Assembly (NCBI GenBank): GCA_963930755.1
Contig: OZ005736.1
Span: 272,805,071-272,869,070 of the forward strand
Direction of reading: 5' to 3'
DNA length: 64,000 bases
Source: Eudasyphora cyanicolor
Lineage: Eukaryota; Arthropoda; Insecta; Diptera; Muscidae
A model generated the notes under the pieces. It made no database searches. It worked only from the letters and a program-made list of their open reading frames with translations, and was not told the origin of the DNA. The position numbers and the translations under genes were made by a program. Every line of letters starts with the position of its first letter. Position 1 is the stretch's first letter. This document shows, one piece after another, positions 11,191-22,860 of this stretch.

Positions 11191-12409
11191 GGAAAGCTGT
11201 CGCACACTAGGCCAAAATACTTCAGACCAATTAGCCTATCCTCCTTTCTATTGAAAGGCCTGGAAGAACTTTTTGACTATAACTCGTGCCAGGGAACCGA
11301 CATGCTTACAATAAAGGGAAATCTATAGAATCATACCTGCACGAAATGGTGACCACTATCGAATAGTTCCTACATTTCAAGGAATTCATCATTGTGGCAT
11401 TTCTTGACATAGAAGGGGCTTTAACCAATATTCACTCAAATGCGGTGGGAAAGAAATTGCCAACAGAGCGGCATTACGTTTAAGCTGCCTATCAAAGTGG
11501 AGGTATAAGAACTAAGGTCAGATAAGTATAGCACAATGTGGTGCTATGGTATCTGACCGAGTGGACTATATACATACCACCTTCAAGAGGAACTTCACCA
11601 CTATGATACCTACCACTATGATGGGTTGGCAAAATACCAGGAAATATAAATCATCTCCACTTCTACACAGATAGTTCGAAGCTCGATGATAAGGTTGGTT
11701 TCGGGGTCCCCTGTAAAGTGTTCAGTCTTTATATAACTGGCAGACTGCCAAATACCTGCAGTGTCTATCATGTCGAAGTAATGGCAATAAGGAAAGTCGC
11801 CAAGTGGCTGAGTCGCAACATAGTGATGAGCACTGGCATTGTCATCTACTCGGACAGTCAGGCTGCCTTCAATTCTATAACATGCTAGGAAGGCGACGAC
11901 ATTACAAACTCTCGAAGAATTTGCTTATTGGTGGGCCACTATCCACATGGAAGCTTGAATACCTGCCAGAGAGGAGTGGGTTGGCGGAATATCAGAAAAT
12001 ATAAATAATCTCCACTTCTACACAGATGGTTCGAAGCTCGATGATAAGGTTTGTTTCGCAGTATACTGTAAAGAGCTCTGTCTTGATATAACTGGCAGAC
12101 TGCCAAATACCTGCAGTATCTATCATGTCGAAGTAATGGCAATAAGGGAAGTGGCTGAGTCGCAACATAGTGATGAGCACTGGCATTGTCATCTACTCGG
12201 ACAGTCAGGCTGCCTTCAATTCTAGAACATGCTAGGAAGGCGTCGACATTACAAACTCTCGAAGAATTTGCATATATTGGTGGGCCACTGTCCACATGGA
12301 AGCTTGATAAGTGGAAGCTAGACAAATGTGGTCAAGTTATGACCTGAGAAGGTCAAAGTAGCACTGCAGAAGAAAATAGTGTCTATGTTGGTGTCAGTTC
12401 TGGCGAGAC
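11191..12409 (+). pseudogene. LINE fragment with large deletions and a tandem duplication
   Basis: The start matches 6348-6420 of the larger LINE (FRPISLSSFLLKG), then FLDIEGAF-like sequence. The rest of the RT is deleted and it jumps at about 11450 to the end of the RT/RNase H linker. The RNase H segment then occurs twice in tandem: about 11610-11958 and 11959-12307, 349 bp each. Both copies carry the same internal deletion (joining near ACATGCTAGGAAGGCG) that removes the ADELA block. The deletion therefore came before the duplication. A last piece (about 12308-12409) matches the C-terminal region (about 8118-8225 in the larger copy). It has many stops and no coding capacity. Confidence 0.75.
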
Positions 12410-12452
12410 GTGGAGGGTATATAAGATTCGGCATGGCCGAACTATAAAAACG
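12404..12452 (+). mobile_element. Family C 3' terminal fragment
   Basis: GTGGAGGGTATATAAGATTC followed by GGCATGGCCGAAC is the same hairpin end as at 14620-14652. It is fused directly to the LINE fragment. Confidence 0.6.
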
Positions 12453-12768
12453 GTACAGTGTACAAAATTTACAGTTTTTGTATGGGCTGGAATCAAAGTT
12501 ATAACCCATTAACTTTTTGTGCAAAATGGTTCATTTATATGGGAGGTACCAAAATGGGCGTGGTAATAACGCCCATTTGGCACGCACAATAGGTACTATA
12601 AAGGCATTACACTTCACACAATTCTAAGTGTTTGTACGTACAGGAATCGAAGTTATAAGCTTTACTTTTTGTGCAAAATGGTCCATTTGTATGGGAGGTA
12701 CCAAAAGGGGTGTGGAAACTTCGCCCATATTTCCCAAGGTGGTAGCGACCGAGAAACTAATACTACTG

Positions 12769-13508
12769 CCATGGTAATAAATATTCTACCACACGTCAAT
12801 GTTGTTCTAAAATGTCAGCTATGCCCAAAAATGCAACTTTGTTAATATTTCTTTATTTACCAACAAGATAAATTCCATCGGATACATTGAACGTTTGAAT
12901 GATGTCCTTATATCCTTTTTGGACGATATGTAAGAGTCGTCGATTATTTTTCAACAAGATTAAGCCCGAATACATAAAACTAAAATTGTGACGGACTGGT
13001 TTAACGCCAAAAATATACCACAGCTGCGATGGCCTGCGTTAAGTATAGATCTAAATCCGGTCGGAAACGTCCTGGGGAATATGGCAAATCAAATTTATGA
13101 CAATTGGCGGCAATTCTCCAATCTGAGAGACCTCCGATCAGCGATAAATAAAACTTGGAGTGGAATACCCACATCACTGCTTACAAACTTAATTGATTGC
13201 ATGTCATAATGACATAAAGAAGTAATTATGGTGTCTGGCGCTAATACTCATTATGAGACAAATGATGTTTGTCTAAATTGTTTAGTCTAAATTGTTTAGT
13301 CTAAATTAATTTGGAAGTATATTTTTTACCAATGAAGTACTTTCCAATTTTCTTTTAAAAATTCGGATAGTTTTTATAAATTGAAATGTCAACACATGTT
13401 TTGCTTAACATATCGTTTAAGAACAATCTTCCAATAAATAGTTTTTCCGAAACATAAAATCACAATTACATTGTCCTTTTTTATGTGGAAGTATATTTAT
13501 TACCATGG
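12769..13508 (+). mobile_element. Tc1-like transposon, internally deleted (740 bp)
   Basis: Inverted repeats of 25 bp flank the element. The left one (12769-12793) starts CCATGGTAATAAATAT and the right one (13484-13508) ends ATATTTATTACCATGG; they match except for a few positions. It sits inside a family A copy. A clean TA duplication is not visible, so the exact tips may be slightly further out. A second, diverged inner copy of the right repeat lies near 13305-13335. The remaining transposase is only the C-terminal part. Confidence 0.7.
12883..13209 (+). pseudogene. Tc1-like DDE transposase, C-terminal remnant
   Basis: The reading starts with YIERLNDVL and IIFQQD, the block holding the second catalytic Asp. 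It continues through KIVTDWFNAKNIPQLRWPA, SIDLNPVGNV and the family tail DLRSAINKTWSGIPTSLL. In live Tc1-like (DD34E) enzymes the SPDLNPIEN block supplies the catalytic Glu. Here that position reads Gly (NPVGN), so the active site is broken. There is also a stop before ESSIIF and another after FQQD. The longest open part is 12988-13209. N-terminal DNA-binding domains are deleted. No activity is expected. Confidence 0.8.
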
Positions 13509-13884
13509 GTGTGGACTTGTGAACGATTCTGAGTAGTAGTATAGAAGTTATAAGATAATCAATATTTCACTAAATGTTGACCCTTTGTGGGGGAGGCACT
13601 CAAAGGAGCGACCAACATAGTCCATCTTTGACCTTAGCCAGAGGTAGAAAACAATATTGATGCACACCAAATTTTAAGTCCATCGGTTAAACATGTCTGA
13701 AGTTATCGTGCGCACCATCCAGACAGACAGACGGACATTGCTAAAATGACTTAAAATCTCCCAAAACGGATTTCTGCCCAATATTCTTGGGGTCTGTTAG
13801 GTCACTCTTTAGATATGTTACACTTTTGGCCCGCAGCATCTGATACATACACTTGTTCACAATAAAGGGGGTATAAAAACAGGA

Positions 13885-14180
13885 TTATGTTGAAATTCTC
13901 TTATTTCTACCAAAAGTGCTATAATTTCTACATTTATCCATAGATTTTCTTCAAATAGCCATTGTTTTCTTCGTTGGGATGCTAGCTTTCAAAAATTGAA
14001 GCAAACAATTTTCTTCGGGAATTTTATTGTATTTTTTATGTTTTTTTGGTGCCATCAAAAAAAGAGTTTTTTGGAGAAAAAAAATCAATTTTTTTACTAA
14101 TTATTTTAACAACAGTTACTAAGCTACTGTTTCCAAGTGAAAGAGTCATTTCCAAAATTTGTAGTACTCATAAATTTTGA
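13885..14180 (+). repeat. Family D dispersed repeat
   Basis: It contains CCATTGTTTTCTTCGTTGGG and GATGCTAGCTTTC, as at 3890 and 23730. It is adjacent to the end of a family A copy here and also at 23.65 kb, so D may be part of a longer composite. Confidence 0.55.
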
Positions 14181-14199
14181 TATAGTATATATATATTAT

Positions 14200-14670
14200 T
14201 AATCGTCGTAAAATTCTAAGACGATTTAACCATGTCCGTGTGTTGTAATCACGCTACAATCTATAATACTTGAGCTAGGTGTCTGAAATTTGGTACATAT
14301 ACTTTTTATATCTGCAGGTATGTTGGGATTGAATGGGCAATATCAGTGAATTTTTTGATATAGCCCCCAAATATAGGATCTCCCCGATTTGACTTCTTAA
14401 TGTCATAGAGACCACAAATGTCAACTGATCGGGCTGAACATCGGTAACTGGTTTTATTGGGTTTATTTATACCTGGAATCCTTTTGATATAGCCCCCACA
14501 CAAAGGTCCCTCTTGATTTGACTTCGTAACGCCATAAAAACTTCAAATTTCAACGAATTGGGCTGAAATTTGGTATAATGAGTTTATTTGTATCCGAAGC
14601 CATTCCCATGCGATGCATGGTGGAGGGTATATAAGATTCGGCATGGCCGAACTTAATTCATCACCACTTG
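14200..14670 (+). mobile_element. Family C mini-me-like element
   Basis: The core AAGACGATTTAACCATGTCC is shared with family B. Two central repeats of about 128 bp follow (GATATAGCCCCCA at 14357 and 14485), then GATGCATGGTGGAGGGTATA. The 3' hairpin is TTCGGC (14637-14642) / GCCGAA (14646-14651), with a 19-nt spacer and terminal ACTTG before TTT. The left boundary is uncertain. The architecture is the same as families A and B with different sequence. Confidence 0.6.
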
Positions 14671-14727
14671 TTTAAGTTAAAGTGTATCCCTGCTTTATCG
14701 AGTTTCTGTATTTGGGTGAATGTTAAC

Positions 14728-15944
14728 TCATTTTGTGGTACACTTTTAGAGTCTGTAGTATTCTTAAAGTATAACATTTTTTATGTCGTAGCAAAATATT
14801 TTATTCACAAAAGTGCAGAATAGCAATTATATTTGCGTCACTATAAAACTAATTTTCCTAACAGGTTGCAATTTTGTGGTACACTTTTCGAATATTTGTT
14901 TCTGCCGTCGTGATACAAAATATATACCATAGGATAGATAATTTCACATAGATGTGTACGGTCGTATTTGATTCCATATTGAGTTAATTCGTATTTTTAT
15001 TTTCGTCACTATAAAACAGATTTCCCTAACACGCATTCTAGCAGAATATTATATCAAAAGCATTGCATCAGTTTTGTGGTACGCTTTTCTAATCTTTGTT
15101 TCTGCCGAAGTGCCATCAAATATATATCACAGGATAGCTCATGTTCCATAGATGTTCAGGGTCATATTTGATTCCATATTGAGTTAATTCGTATTTTTTC
15201 CTAATACGTACTCAAGCAGAACATTATATCAAAATCATTGCATCAGGTTTCTGGTAAAAAATATATACCACGGGCTATAGAATATATATCACAGGATAGC
15301 TTACTTCTCAGAGATGCAGAACATTATATCAAAAGCAGTGCATCAGTTTTGTGGTACACTTTTCGAATATTTGTTTCTGCCGTAGTGCTTTAAAATGTAT
15401 ACCACGGGATAGCACATTTCAGATAGATGTGCACAGTCATACGTGATTCCATATTGCGTCAATTCGTATTTTTTCCAGCAGAAACATTATACATTATATT
15501 AAAAGCATTGCATTAGTTTTGTGGTACAATTTGCGGATCTTTGGTTCTACCGTATAGCTATAAAATATATACCACGGGATAGCCCATTTCCCAAAGATGT
15601 GCAGAGTCATCTTTGATACCATATTGAGTTAATTCGTATTATTGTTTTCATCACTATAACCTTTATAACGCAAACCGAACGACCTGTACCGTTTTGTGAA
15701 TAAGTTTTGATTGGGTTGACGGATAAACACCAAATTGTTGACTGAATATAATTTGGAGTATATAGAATTTAAAAATTAAATGCCCCTGAAAGCATGCTAA
15801 CTCGACTTAGCATTGTTAAGAATGAAAGGATCGAATTGTGGTACACTTTTAGATTACAGATTATATCCTTAGTAAGGTTTGTAGAATGCATACACATAGT
15901 GAGTAAAGTCGTATTTACAGGTAAAAATCTTTGTATATACATAT
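14728..15944 (+). repeat. GTGGTACAC-box tandem array, short copy
   Basis: About six diverged monomers of roughly 140-270 bp, with TTTTGTGGTACACTTTT-type boxes near 14733, 14872, 15073, 15345, 15518 and 15837. Between boxes are TCGTCACTATAAAAC and AGATGTGCAGGGTCATA-type strings. The last part (15650-15944) holds a distinctive tail, TTGATTGGGTTGACGGATAA, also found at the end of the longer array at 17.6-20.3 kb. Confidence 0.8.
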
Positions 15945-17328
15945 GTGGAGAAACACATGCTTTAAATTGTCCTCAGTTGGTGTTGATTTCGCAACGAAGC
16001 CTTGTTGATTTTTGATGTCATATTTATGCACCGCCGTGCATGAATTCGTCACATACGGGGTTGTTTCATTATCATCAACGTATGTGCACTGATATGTGAT
16101 TTGTTTTCGCTGGGTGCATTTATAAAGAGGAACCTTTATAATGTTAGAGAAACTCTGTCAGAATGTGAGTAATAATTTCCAGGCAATGCTAGAAAAGTGT
16201 TAAGCTATCATTAAAAATGAATGCTAGGATTAATGAGTTGCCATTACCATGTAATGCAACCGGTAATGGGATGCTCTTACCTCTGACAAGTTTCCTATAA
16301 TATAATTTACCCTTATAATTTGCCTCAACTATTTGAATGTCTTCAATACCATTTTATTGTCCTGATTTCTCAAACTATTTCCTAAAGATGACCTCAAAAA
16401 TGTTCACTTTGGATTCAGTATTATTATGAAGAAATTTCTCTTCTTCATATAGCGTTTATAACTTAGAATTCCTAAAGAAATTATGATGACTTTCGCAAAA
16501 CAAACCCCGTTGATGAAATGTTTCCCTCCATCATTAATAAGATTGTAATTTTTTTAAATTTCCACCAAAGTCAAACAATGAAATTCCCACATACCATAGT
16601 ACGAGTACACATACTTCCCTCCTTTTTTCCATATAGTACAACGTTGACAAGTTTATCGCATTGTAAATGATCTGTTTTTTGTTTATACGAATGGGTGAAC
16701 TGGTTTGGGAGGAGATTCAGAGATACCTGTGGAGCAGGAGGAGGAGGAGGCAATGGAGAATGAAAAGTCTCATTAAAATGAAAATAATAAATGTGGAATT
16801 TAAGGCCTGAGAAAGTCTTAAATTTGATTTTTCAAACAAACAAATTTTTTGCAACTCAACTTGTTTTTCTTAGCTTTTTTACAAAGAAGATTCCTTTTGG
16901 CGCAAAGTGGTTTAGGCTACAGCCATAGCCAATAGCAGCTAACGGTAGATACGAATTGCTTCAGCTTTTGCTGCAAGTCAGAGCTCTAGCGACAAAAACT
17001 GAATTACCTTCATTTCATACAGGTTAAATCTCAGTGGATGAAAAAAAAAACTTGTCTGTACCAAAAAAAAAAGAAATATTGCACAAAAAAAAATCTCCAC
17101 AAAAAATGCATGAATGAATGAATGTCTCTCTATGGTGTACTCTGGGAGTGCAGCAGTGATACAGTGCACCCAGCTGTATGGTACGGCATTCTTTGTGGAC
17201 GTCTATGAATGCGAATAGAAAGACAGACCACCACCAGCGGCATACATACGTTAGCCAGTTACTTTGGCAAAAGAGGGGTTAGGTCTAATCATGATTGGTG
17301 AAAATAAGGGTTTAGATTAGAAAATAAA
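15945..17328. other. Unique-looking non-coding DNA
   Basis: No recognisable gene. It contains GGAGGAGGAGGAGG (about 16736-16750) and poly-A/T tracts (17040-17095). A short reverse open frame at 16571-16753 begins with a proline run derived from the GGA repeat and is not credible. This block separates the two paralogous arrays. Confidence 0.45.
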
Positions 17329-17444
17329 GGGTGTCCAAGAAGAGCGCATATTTTTTTTTTACGATATAATAAAGTTTCACGATTTTTTCTTAAATATCTG
17401 TGTTTTATTTAAAATTAAAAAATTGCGCTCTTCTTGGGACACCC
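17329..17444. mobile_element. 116-bp MITE with ~27-bp terminal inverted repeats
   Basis: GGGTGTCCAAGAAGAGCGCA at the left is matched by TGCGCTCTTCTTGGGACACCC at the right, with one extra base. The interior is almost pure A+T. Flanks are TA-rich (AATAAA / TATATA), which would suit a Tc1/mariner-type TA target, but the duplication is not unambiguous. There is no coding capacity. Confidence 0.75.
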
Positions 17445-17605
17445 TATATAACTCTATAAAAGTACATTTTTTGCTGTTCAAAAAAATTTCATCAGGTCTA
17501 AATAGGCATAGCTAATCGACATGCAACCAATTTTCCTAATATGATATTTAATCTACTGATAATTTCCTGTATTTGGTTCAGCTTGCCATATTTTGAATGC
17601 TACAC

Positions 17606-20310
17606 TCATTTTGTGGTACACTTTTAAGATCTGTAGTATTCTTAAAGTATAAAATGTTTTATATCGTAGCAAAATTTTGTATTCACAAAAGTGCAGAATA
17701 GCAATTATATCGAATTTTCGTCACTATAAAACTAATTTTCCTAACAGGTTGCATCAGTTTTGTGGTACACTTTTCGCATCTTTATTTCTGCCGTAGTGCT
17801 ATAAAATATATACCATAGGATAGATCATTTCCCACAAATATGCAGGGTCGTATTTGATTCCATATTGATTTAATTCGAATTTTGATTTTCGTCACTATAA
17901 AACTAATTTTCCTAACACGTACTCAAGCAGAATATTATATCAAAAGCATTGCATCTGTTTTGTGTTACAATTCTCTAATCTTTGTTTCTACCGAAGTGTC
18001 ATAAATATATACCACAGGATAGCTCGTTTCCCAGAGATGTGCAGGTTCGTATTTGATTTGTGTTTTGGTCACTGTGAAACTAACATTCCTAACACGTACC
18101 CAACCAGAATATTATATCAAAAGCATTGCTTTTGTGGTACACTTTTCGAATGTTTGTTTCTTCCGTAGTGCTATAAAATATATATCACAAGATAGCTTAC
18201 TTCTCAGAGATGTACCGTGTCTTATTTGATTCCACATTAACTTAATTCGTATTTTTATTTTCGGCTCTATAAAACTATTTTTCTTTAATTTATATCAAAA
18301 GCATTGCATTGGTTTTGTGGTGCACTTTTCAGGACTTTGTTTCTTCCGTATTGCTTAAAAATATACACCACAACCGATAGCCCATTTCCCAAAGATGTGC
18401 AGGGTCATCTTTAATTCCATATTGCGTCAATTCGTATTTCTTCCGTCACTATGTATAAAACTGATTTTCCTAATACGTACTCAAACAGAACATTATATCA
18501 AAAGCATTGCATCTGTTTTGTGGTACACTTTTCGAATCCTGCTTTCTGCCGAAGTGCCATATATTATATACCACAGGATAGACAATTTCCCATAGATGTG
18601 CAGGATCGTATTTGATTCCATATCAAGTTAATTCGTATTTGTATTTTGGTCACTATGAAACTAATATTCCTAACCCAATTTAATATTAACTAATATTCCT
18701 AACCCAACCAGAATATTATCTCAATAGCATTGCATTAGTTTTGTGGTACACTTTTCATAACATTGTTTCTCCGTAGTGCTTTAAAATATATACCACGGGA
18801 TAGCCTACTTCTCATAGATATGCCGTGTCATATTTGATTCTATATTAAATTAATTCGTATTTCTGTTTTCGTCACTATAAAAGTGATTTTCCTAACACGT
18901 ACTCAAGCAGAACATTATATCAAAAGCATTGCATCAGTTTTGTGGTACACTTTTCAAATCTTTGTTTCTGCCGAAGTGCCATAAAATGTATACCACAGGA
19001 TAGCTCATTTCCCATAAACGTATTTGTTTCCATATTAAGTTAATTCGTATTTTGGTTACTATGAAACTAATATTCCTAACACGTATCCAACCAGAATATT
19101 ATATCAAAAGCATTGCATCAGTTTTGTGGTACACTTTTCGAATATTTGTTTCAGCCGAAGTGCCACAAAGTATATACCGCAAAATAGCCCATTTCCCATA
19201 GATTTGCAGGGTTGTATTTTATTCCATATTGAGTTAATTCGTATTTTTATTTTGGTCAATATAAAACTTATATTCCTAACACGTACCCAACCAGAATATT
19301 ATATCAAAAGCATTGTATCTGTTTTGTGGTACACTTCTCGGATCTTTTTTCCTGCCGCAGTGCTATAATGTAATACCACAGAATAGCGCATTTCCCAAAG
19401 ATATGCAGGGTCATATTTAATTCCATAAGCTAAATCGAATTTTTGTTTTCGTCACTATAAATCTAATTTTCCTAATACGTACTCACGCGGAACATTATAT
19501 CAATAACATTGCATCAGTTTTGTGGTACACTTTTCTGATCTTTGTTTCTGCGGTAGTGCCTATATCACAGGATAGCTTACTTCTCAGAGACGTGCCGTGT
19601 CATATTTGATTCTATATTAAGTTAATTCGTATTTTTGTTTTCGTCACTATAAAACTAACTTTTCTAACATGTTCTCAACCAGAACATTATATCGAAAGCA
19701 TTACATTGCTTTTTGTATACACTTTTCAGAACTTTGTTTCTTCCATAGTGCTTTTTGTGGTACACTTTTCGAATATTTGTTTCTGTGTTAGTACTATAAA
19801 ATATGTACCACAGAATAGCTCATTTCCTGAAGATGTGCAGTGTCATCTTTGATTCCATATTGAGTTAGTTCGTATTTTGATTTTCATCACTATAGCCTTT
19901 ATAATACAGACCGAAATATCTGTACTGTTTTGTGAATAAGTTTTGATTGGGTTGACAGATAAACACCAAATTTTGACAGAATATAATTTGGAATATATAA
20001 AATTTAAAAATTAAATGTGCCTGAAAACGACATAGCATTGTTTAGAATGATGGTATCGAGTTGCGGTATACTTCTAGGACCTTTTATGTCTTCATATTGT
20101 AATACAGATTATATTCTTAGTAAGCTTTGTAATATGCATATACTTATACATATTGAGTAAATTCGTATTTAGAGGTATTTGTCTTTCATACTTAGTTGTG
20201 TGTATTTAATTTTTGTGGTACACTTTCAGGACACAAATTGTAATTGTTATCTCTAAAAACTTTGCATATATTTATACATATGTGGAGAAATTTATTAAAA
20301 TATGTACACT
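17606..20310 (+). repeat. GTGGTACAC-box tandem array, long copy
   Basis: About 13 monomers with boxes near 17611, 17758, 17958, 18130, 18313, 18515, 18741, 18938, 19121, 19321, 19517, 19752 and 20213, so most periods are about 180-225 bp. A monomer runs from the box through GATAGCTCATTTCCCA, AGATGTGCAGGGTC, TTGATTCCATATTGAGTTAA and TCACTATAAAACTAA to CATTATATCAAAAGCATTGC. First and last monomers match those of the short copy at 14.7-15.9 kb. Short open frames here are repeat-derived. Confidence 0.85.
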
Positions 20311-20511
20311 GGAAAATTTTTTTGCAGTTTTGTGCAGAACCACATAAATATATTTAAAGCGCTACAATGGATTTGTGGTACACATTTAGGGTCCTTAGAT
20401 TTTGATAATATTTATATATCTGCAAAACCTTTTACCCACAGCTGAAATGCATTATAATATATATATCGCTGAGAAAAACTTTTCCACAGATGTGTATACG
20501 AGTATATAAAT

Positions 20512-20965
20512 CCAGTAAAGAAAAACCTAAATTCGGGCGGTGCCGACTATATGCACCATATACACTACTTTACTAAGATTGGATAACAATGAAATATCCA
20601 CTGTATACTAAAATGTTTGTTTACACAATTTACATGTGGTAAGTCTCTGCCAAATCGGAGCGAACATATATACTCGTATGGAGCTATACCTAATCTGAAC
20701 CGATTTTCTTCAAATTCGGCAATGTTGGTCCATGGATCAATAAACTCGACCATGCTAAATTTCAAAACAATTGGATGTAAAATGCTGCTTCTATAGGGCT
20801 AAAGGGCCAAATCGGACGAAACATATATATGGAAGCTATATCTAAAGCTGAACCGATTTCAACCAATTTCAATAGGGTTCTTTCCAGGTGCAAAAGGCCC
20901 CTAACTGCAAAATTTCAGCACGATCAGAGTGAAATTGCGACCTTTACTCAACGAACAACATAATA
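20512..20965 (-). mobile_element. Family B fragment
   Basis: It starts with CCAGTAAAG and the GGGCGGTGCC hairpin region, then GAACCGATTTTCTTCAAATT and CAAATCGGACGAAACATATA, the reverse complement of family B internal repeats. The left (hairpin) end is present; the TACCCTACACC end is not. Confidence 0.6.
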
Positions 20966-21224
20966 TGGACATACGAGATTTGCAGATCTGATTCGTATCA
21001 GAGAATCTGACTGCAGGTACTAAGGCAGTTCGAGTCAAGTGCCGATTTGCTATAATCTTTGGCGGTTTAAAAAATATCGTAAATAAGGAGCATACAACAG
21101 TCCGATCCACTGGCTTACGTGTATGCCCATGGACGTTAAAACGTGTCCTCTCTTTCCACCCATCCTAGATTACCGACAATATTAGTGCCTTGACGTAGCA
21201 GGCAATCTCAAGCACCTACATCTA

Positions 21225-21640
21225 ATTTTGTGGTACTCTTTATGGGTTTTTAACACACTGAATAATTATGAAATAAATATATTTCATAATAATTCATTGT
21301 ATTAAATCGACTATCGCCCTAAAGCCAGATATACGCAGAACCGTAATGTTATACTAAGAGCTTTACACCGAGTTTGGTACACTTTTTGGGGTTTCAATAC
21401 AGTAAATTGTTATGAAACATTAAAAGTTAATAAGCCACTTGCCCAAAGATGTGCCGAAATGTACTTAAACAATTATTGCCCTATATTTATATTTTGCAGG
21501 GATACGCAGAACCATAATAGTATATTAAGAGTTTTACACTGAGTTTGTGGTAAATTTTTGTTGGATTTAAAGTACTCGAATTGCAATAAAATGCTTATCA
21601 CTGTATTGCTATTGTTCCAAAGATGTGCAGAATCATATTT
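21225..21640 (+). repeat. Three diverged GTGGTACAC-box monomers
   Basis: Boxes near 21225 (TTTTGTGGTACTCTTTATGG), 21375 (TTTGGTACACTTTTTGGGG) and 21545 (TTTGTGGTAAATTTTTG). They are followed at a fixed distance by AGATGTGCCGAA or AGATGTGCAGAATCAT. Period is about 150-175 bp. Another single monomer lies near 20373. Confidence 0.65.
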
Positions 21641-22860
21641 ATTGACATTATTACTTAGATTCTATTTCAGCCAGAAACGTAGCCTAACTCACCCCTTAAT
21701 TTCCTCATACCAAGCTGTTGTAATACGTACATACGTTGGCGTTTTCGCTCTGGCATATTTGTTTTCTTCCATGGTCGCCATGGAAGGCGTGAAAGTCTTC
21801 ACATGGACGAAATAATAAGAAAATTGTTAAATATTTCGCAGATCAGAGTTTTTTCTGCTGCTGCTGCTGCTCCACAACATTTGGGGAAAAGATTTTAACA
21901 GCAACACCTTTCGGGCGTACGACAGCAAACGGCAGCAGCAAAAATGAATAACATTGCTATTCGTAGCTGACTTTTATTGTTTGCTGCGAAAACAATTGCA
22001 GCAATTCACATGACTGCCGAAAAAATGGCAAAACAAAAAAATCCGACATACAAAGGCTGTTGCAGAAGAAAATGTGTCTTAAACTCGATCTACAACTTCT
22101 CAAGGAAGCTCCATGATAGATACGATCATTTAAACTAACAATATTTGGAATCGTTTTTCGTTTTTTTTTCTCCTTCATCTTCTTGGGGCAATTGTGTGTG
22201 TGAGTTTTTTTCGCTAAAAATTTCAACGGCAATCTCCCAAAAAACAGCCTTAGTTTTGTGGTGTATATATATATATAATTATATTGTGGATACAACGACC
22301 ACAATGTTAGACAAAAAAAATAACCATCACATAAAATGGACGGGCATCTTTTTTAGTTTTAACTTAATGGGCAAATTTGAAGAAGCAAAAAATAAACCAA
22401 CAAAACAAAAAAGTGAAACTTACTTTTCATAACATGCAACAACGGGCCTCTGAGGACAGAAATGGGCAATTGAGGCACCCGAAAAAAGGATTTTTTTATT
22501 ATTTCGAGTACTTACAGCAAGACCAGGTTATAATCCTTGCAGTAGAGTTGTTCATAATTGTGAACAATAATAATGAACAATTTTTGAAAAATACACGGAC
22601 TTGACAGTATACATAGTTTCGATTCTACTAACAAATGGGAAGTATAACCCTATCCTCGGTTTGGCGAAATTGGTGACCAATTTTTTTTTATGGTTGTCCA
22701 AAATTTCTGAAAGACAGTGGGTCACTCGAAAAAGGTGTCATCAGCTTTTGTCCAACAACTAATTGAGACTTGGTGATACCGTTTAACTATATATTGCAAT
22801 AATTTAGCTAAGAGTATGCCGAACAAAGTTTCTTAACATTTTATGCGAACATTTTTTTCC
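21641..22860. other. Non-coding DNA, low repeat content
   Basis: It contains (CTG)5 near 21857 and a (TA)n run near 22264-22280. Several short open frames occur on both strands, none with a recognisable domain. I see nothing else. Confidence 0.4.

Larger units (their letters stand above)
12453..13876 (-). mobile_element. Family A copy split by a Tc1-like element
   Basis: 12453-12768 carries two central repeats (ATGGGAGGTACCAAAA boxes at about 12539 and 12691). After the Tc1-like insertion, the copy resumes at 13509 with GAGTAGTAGTATAGAAGTTA. It then runs through GTGGGGGAGGCAC, a (GACA) tract near 13722-13738 and the terminal AATAAAGGGGGTATA. The order matches the uninterrupted copy at 26319-27339. 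Confidence 0.65.
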
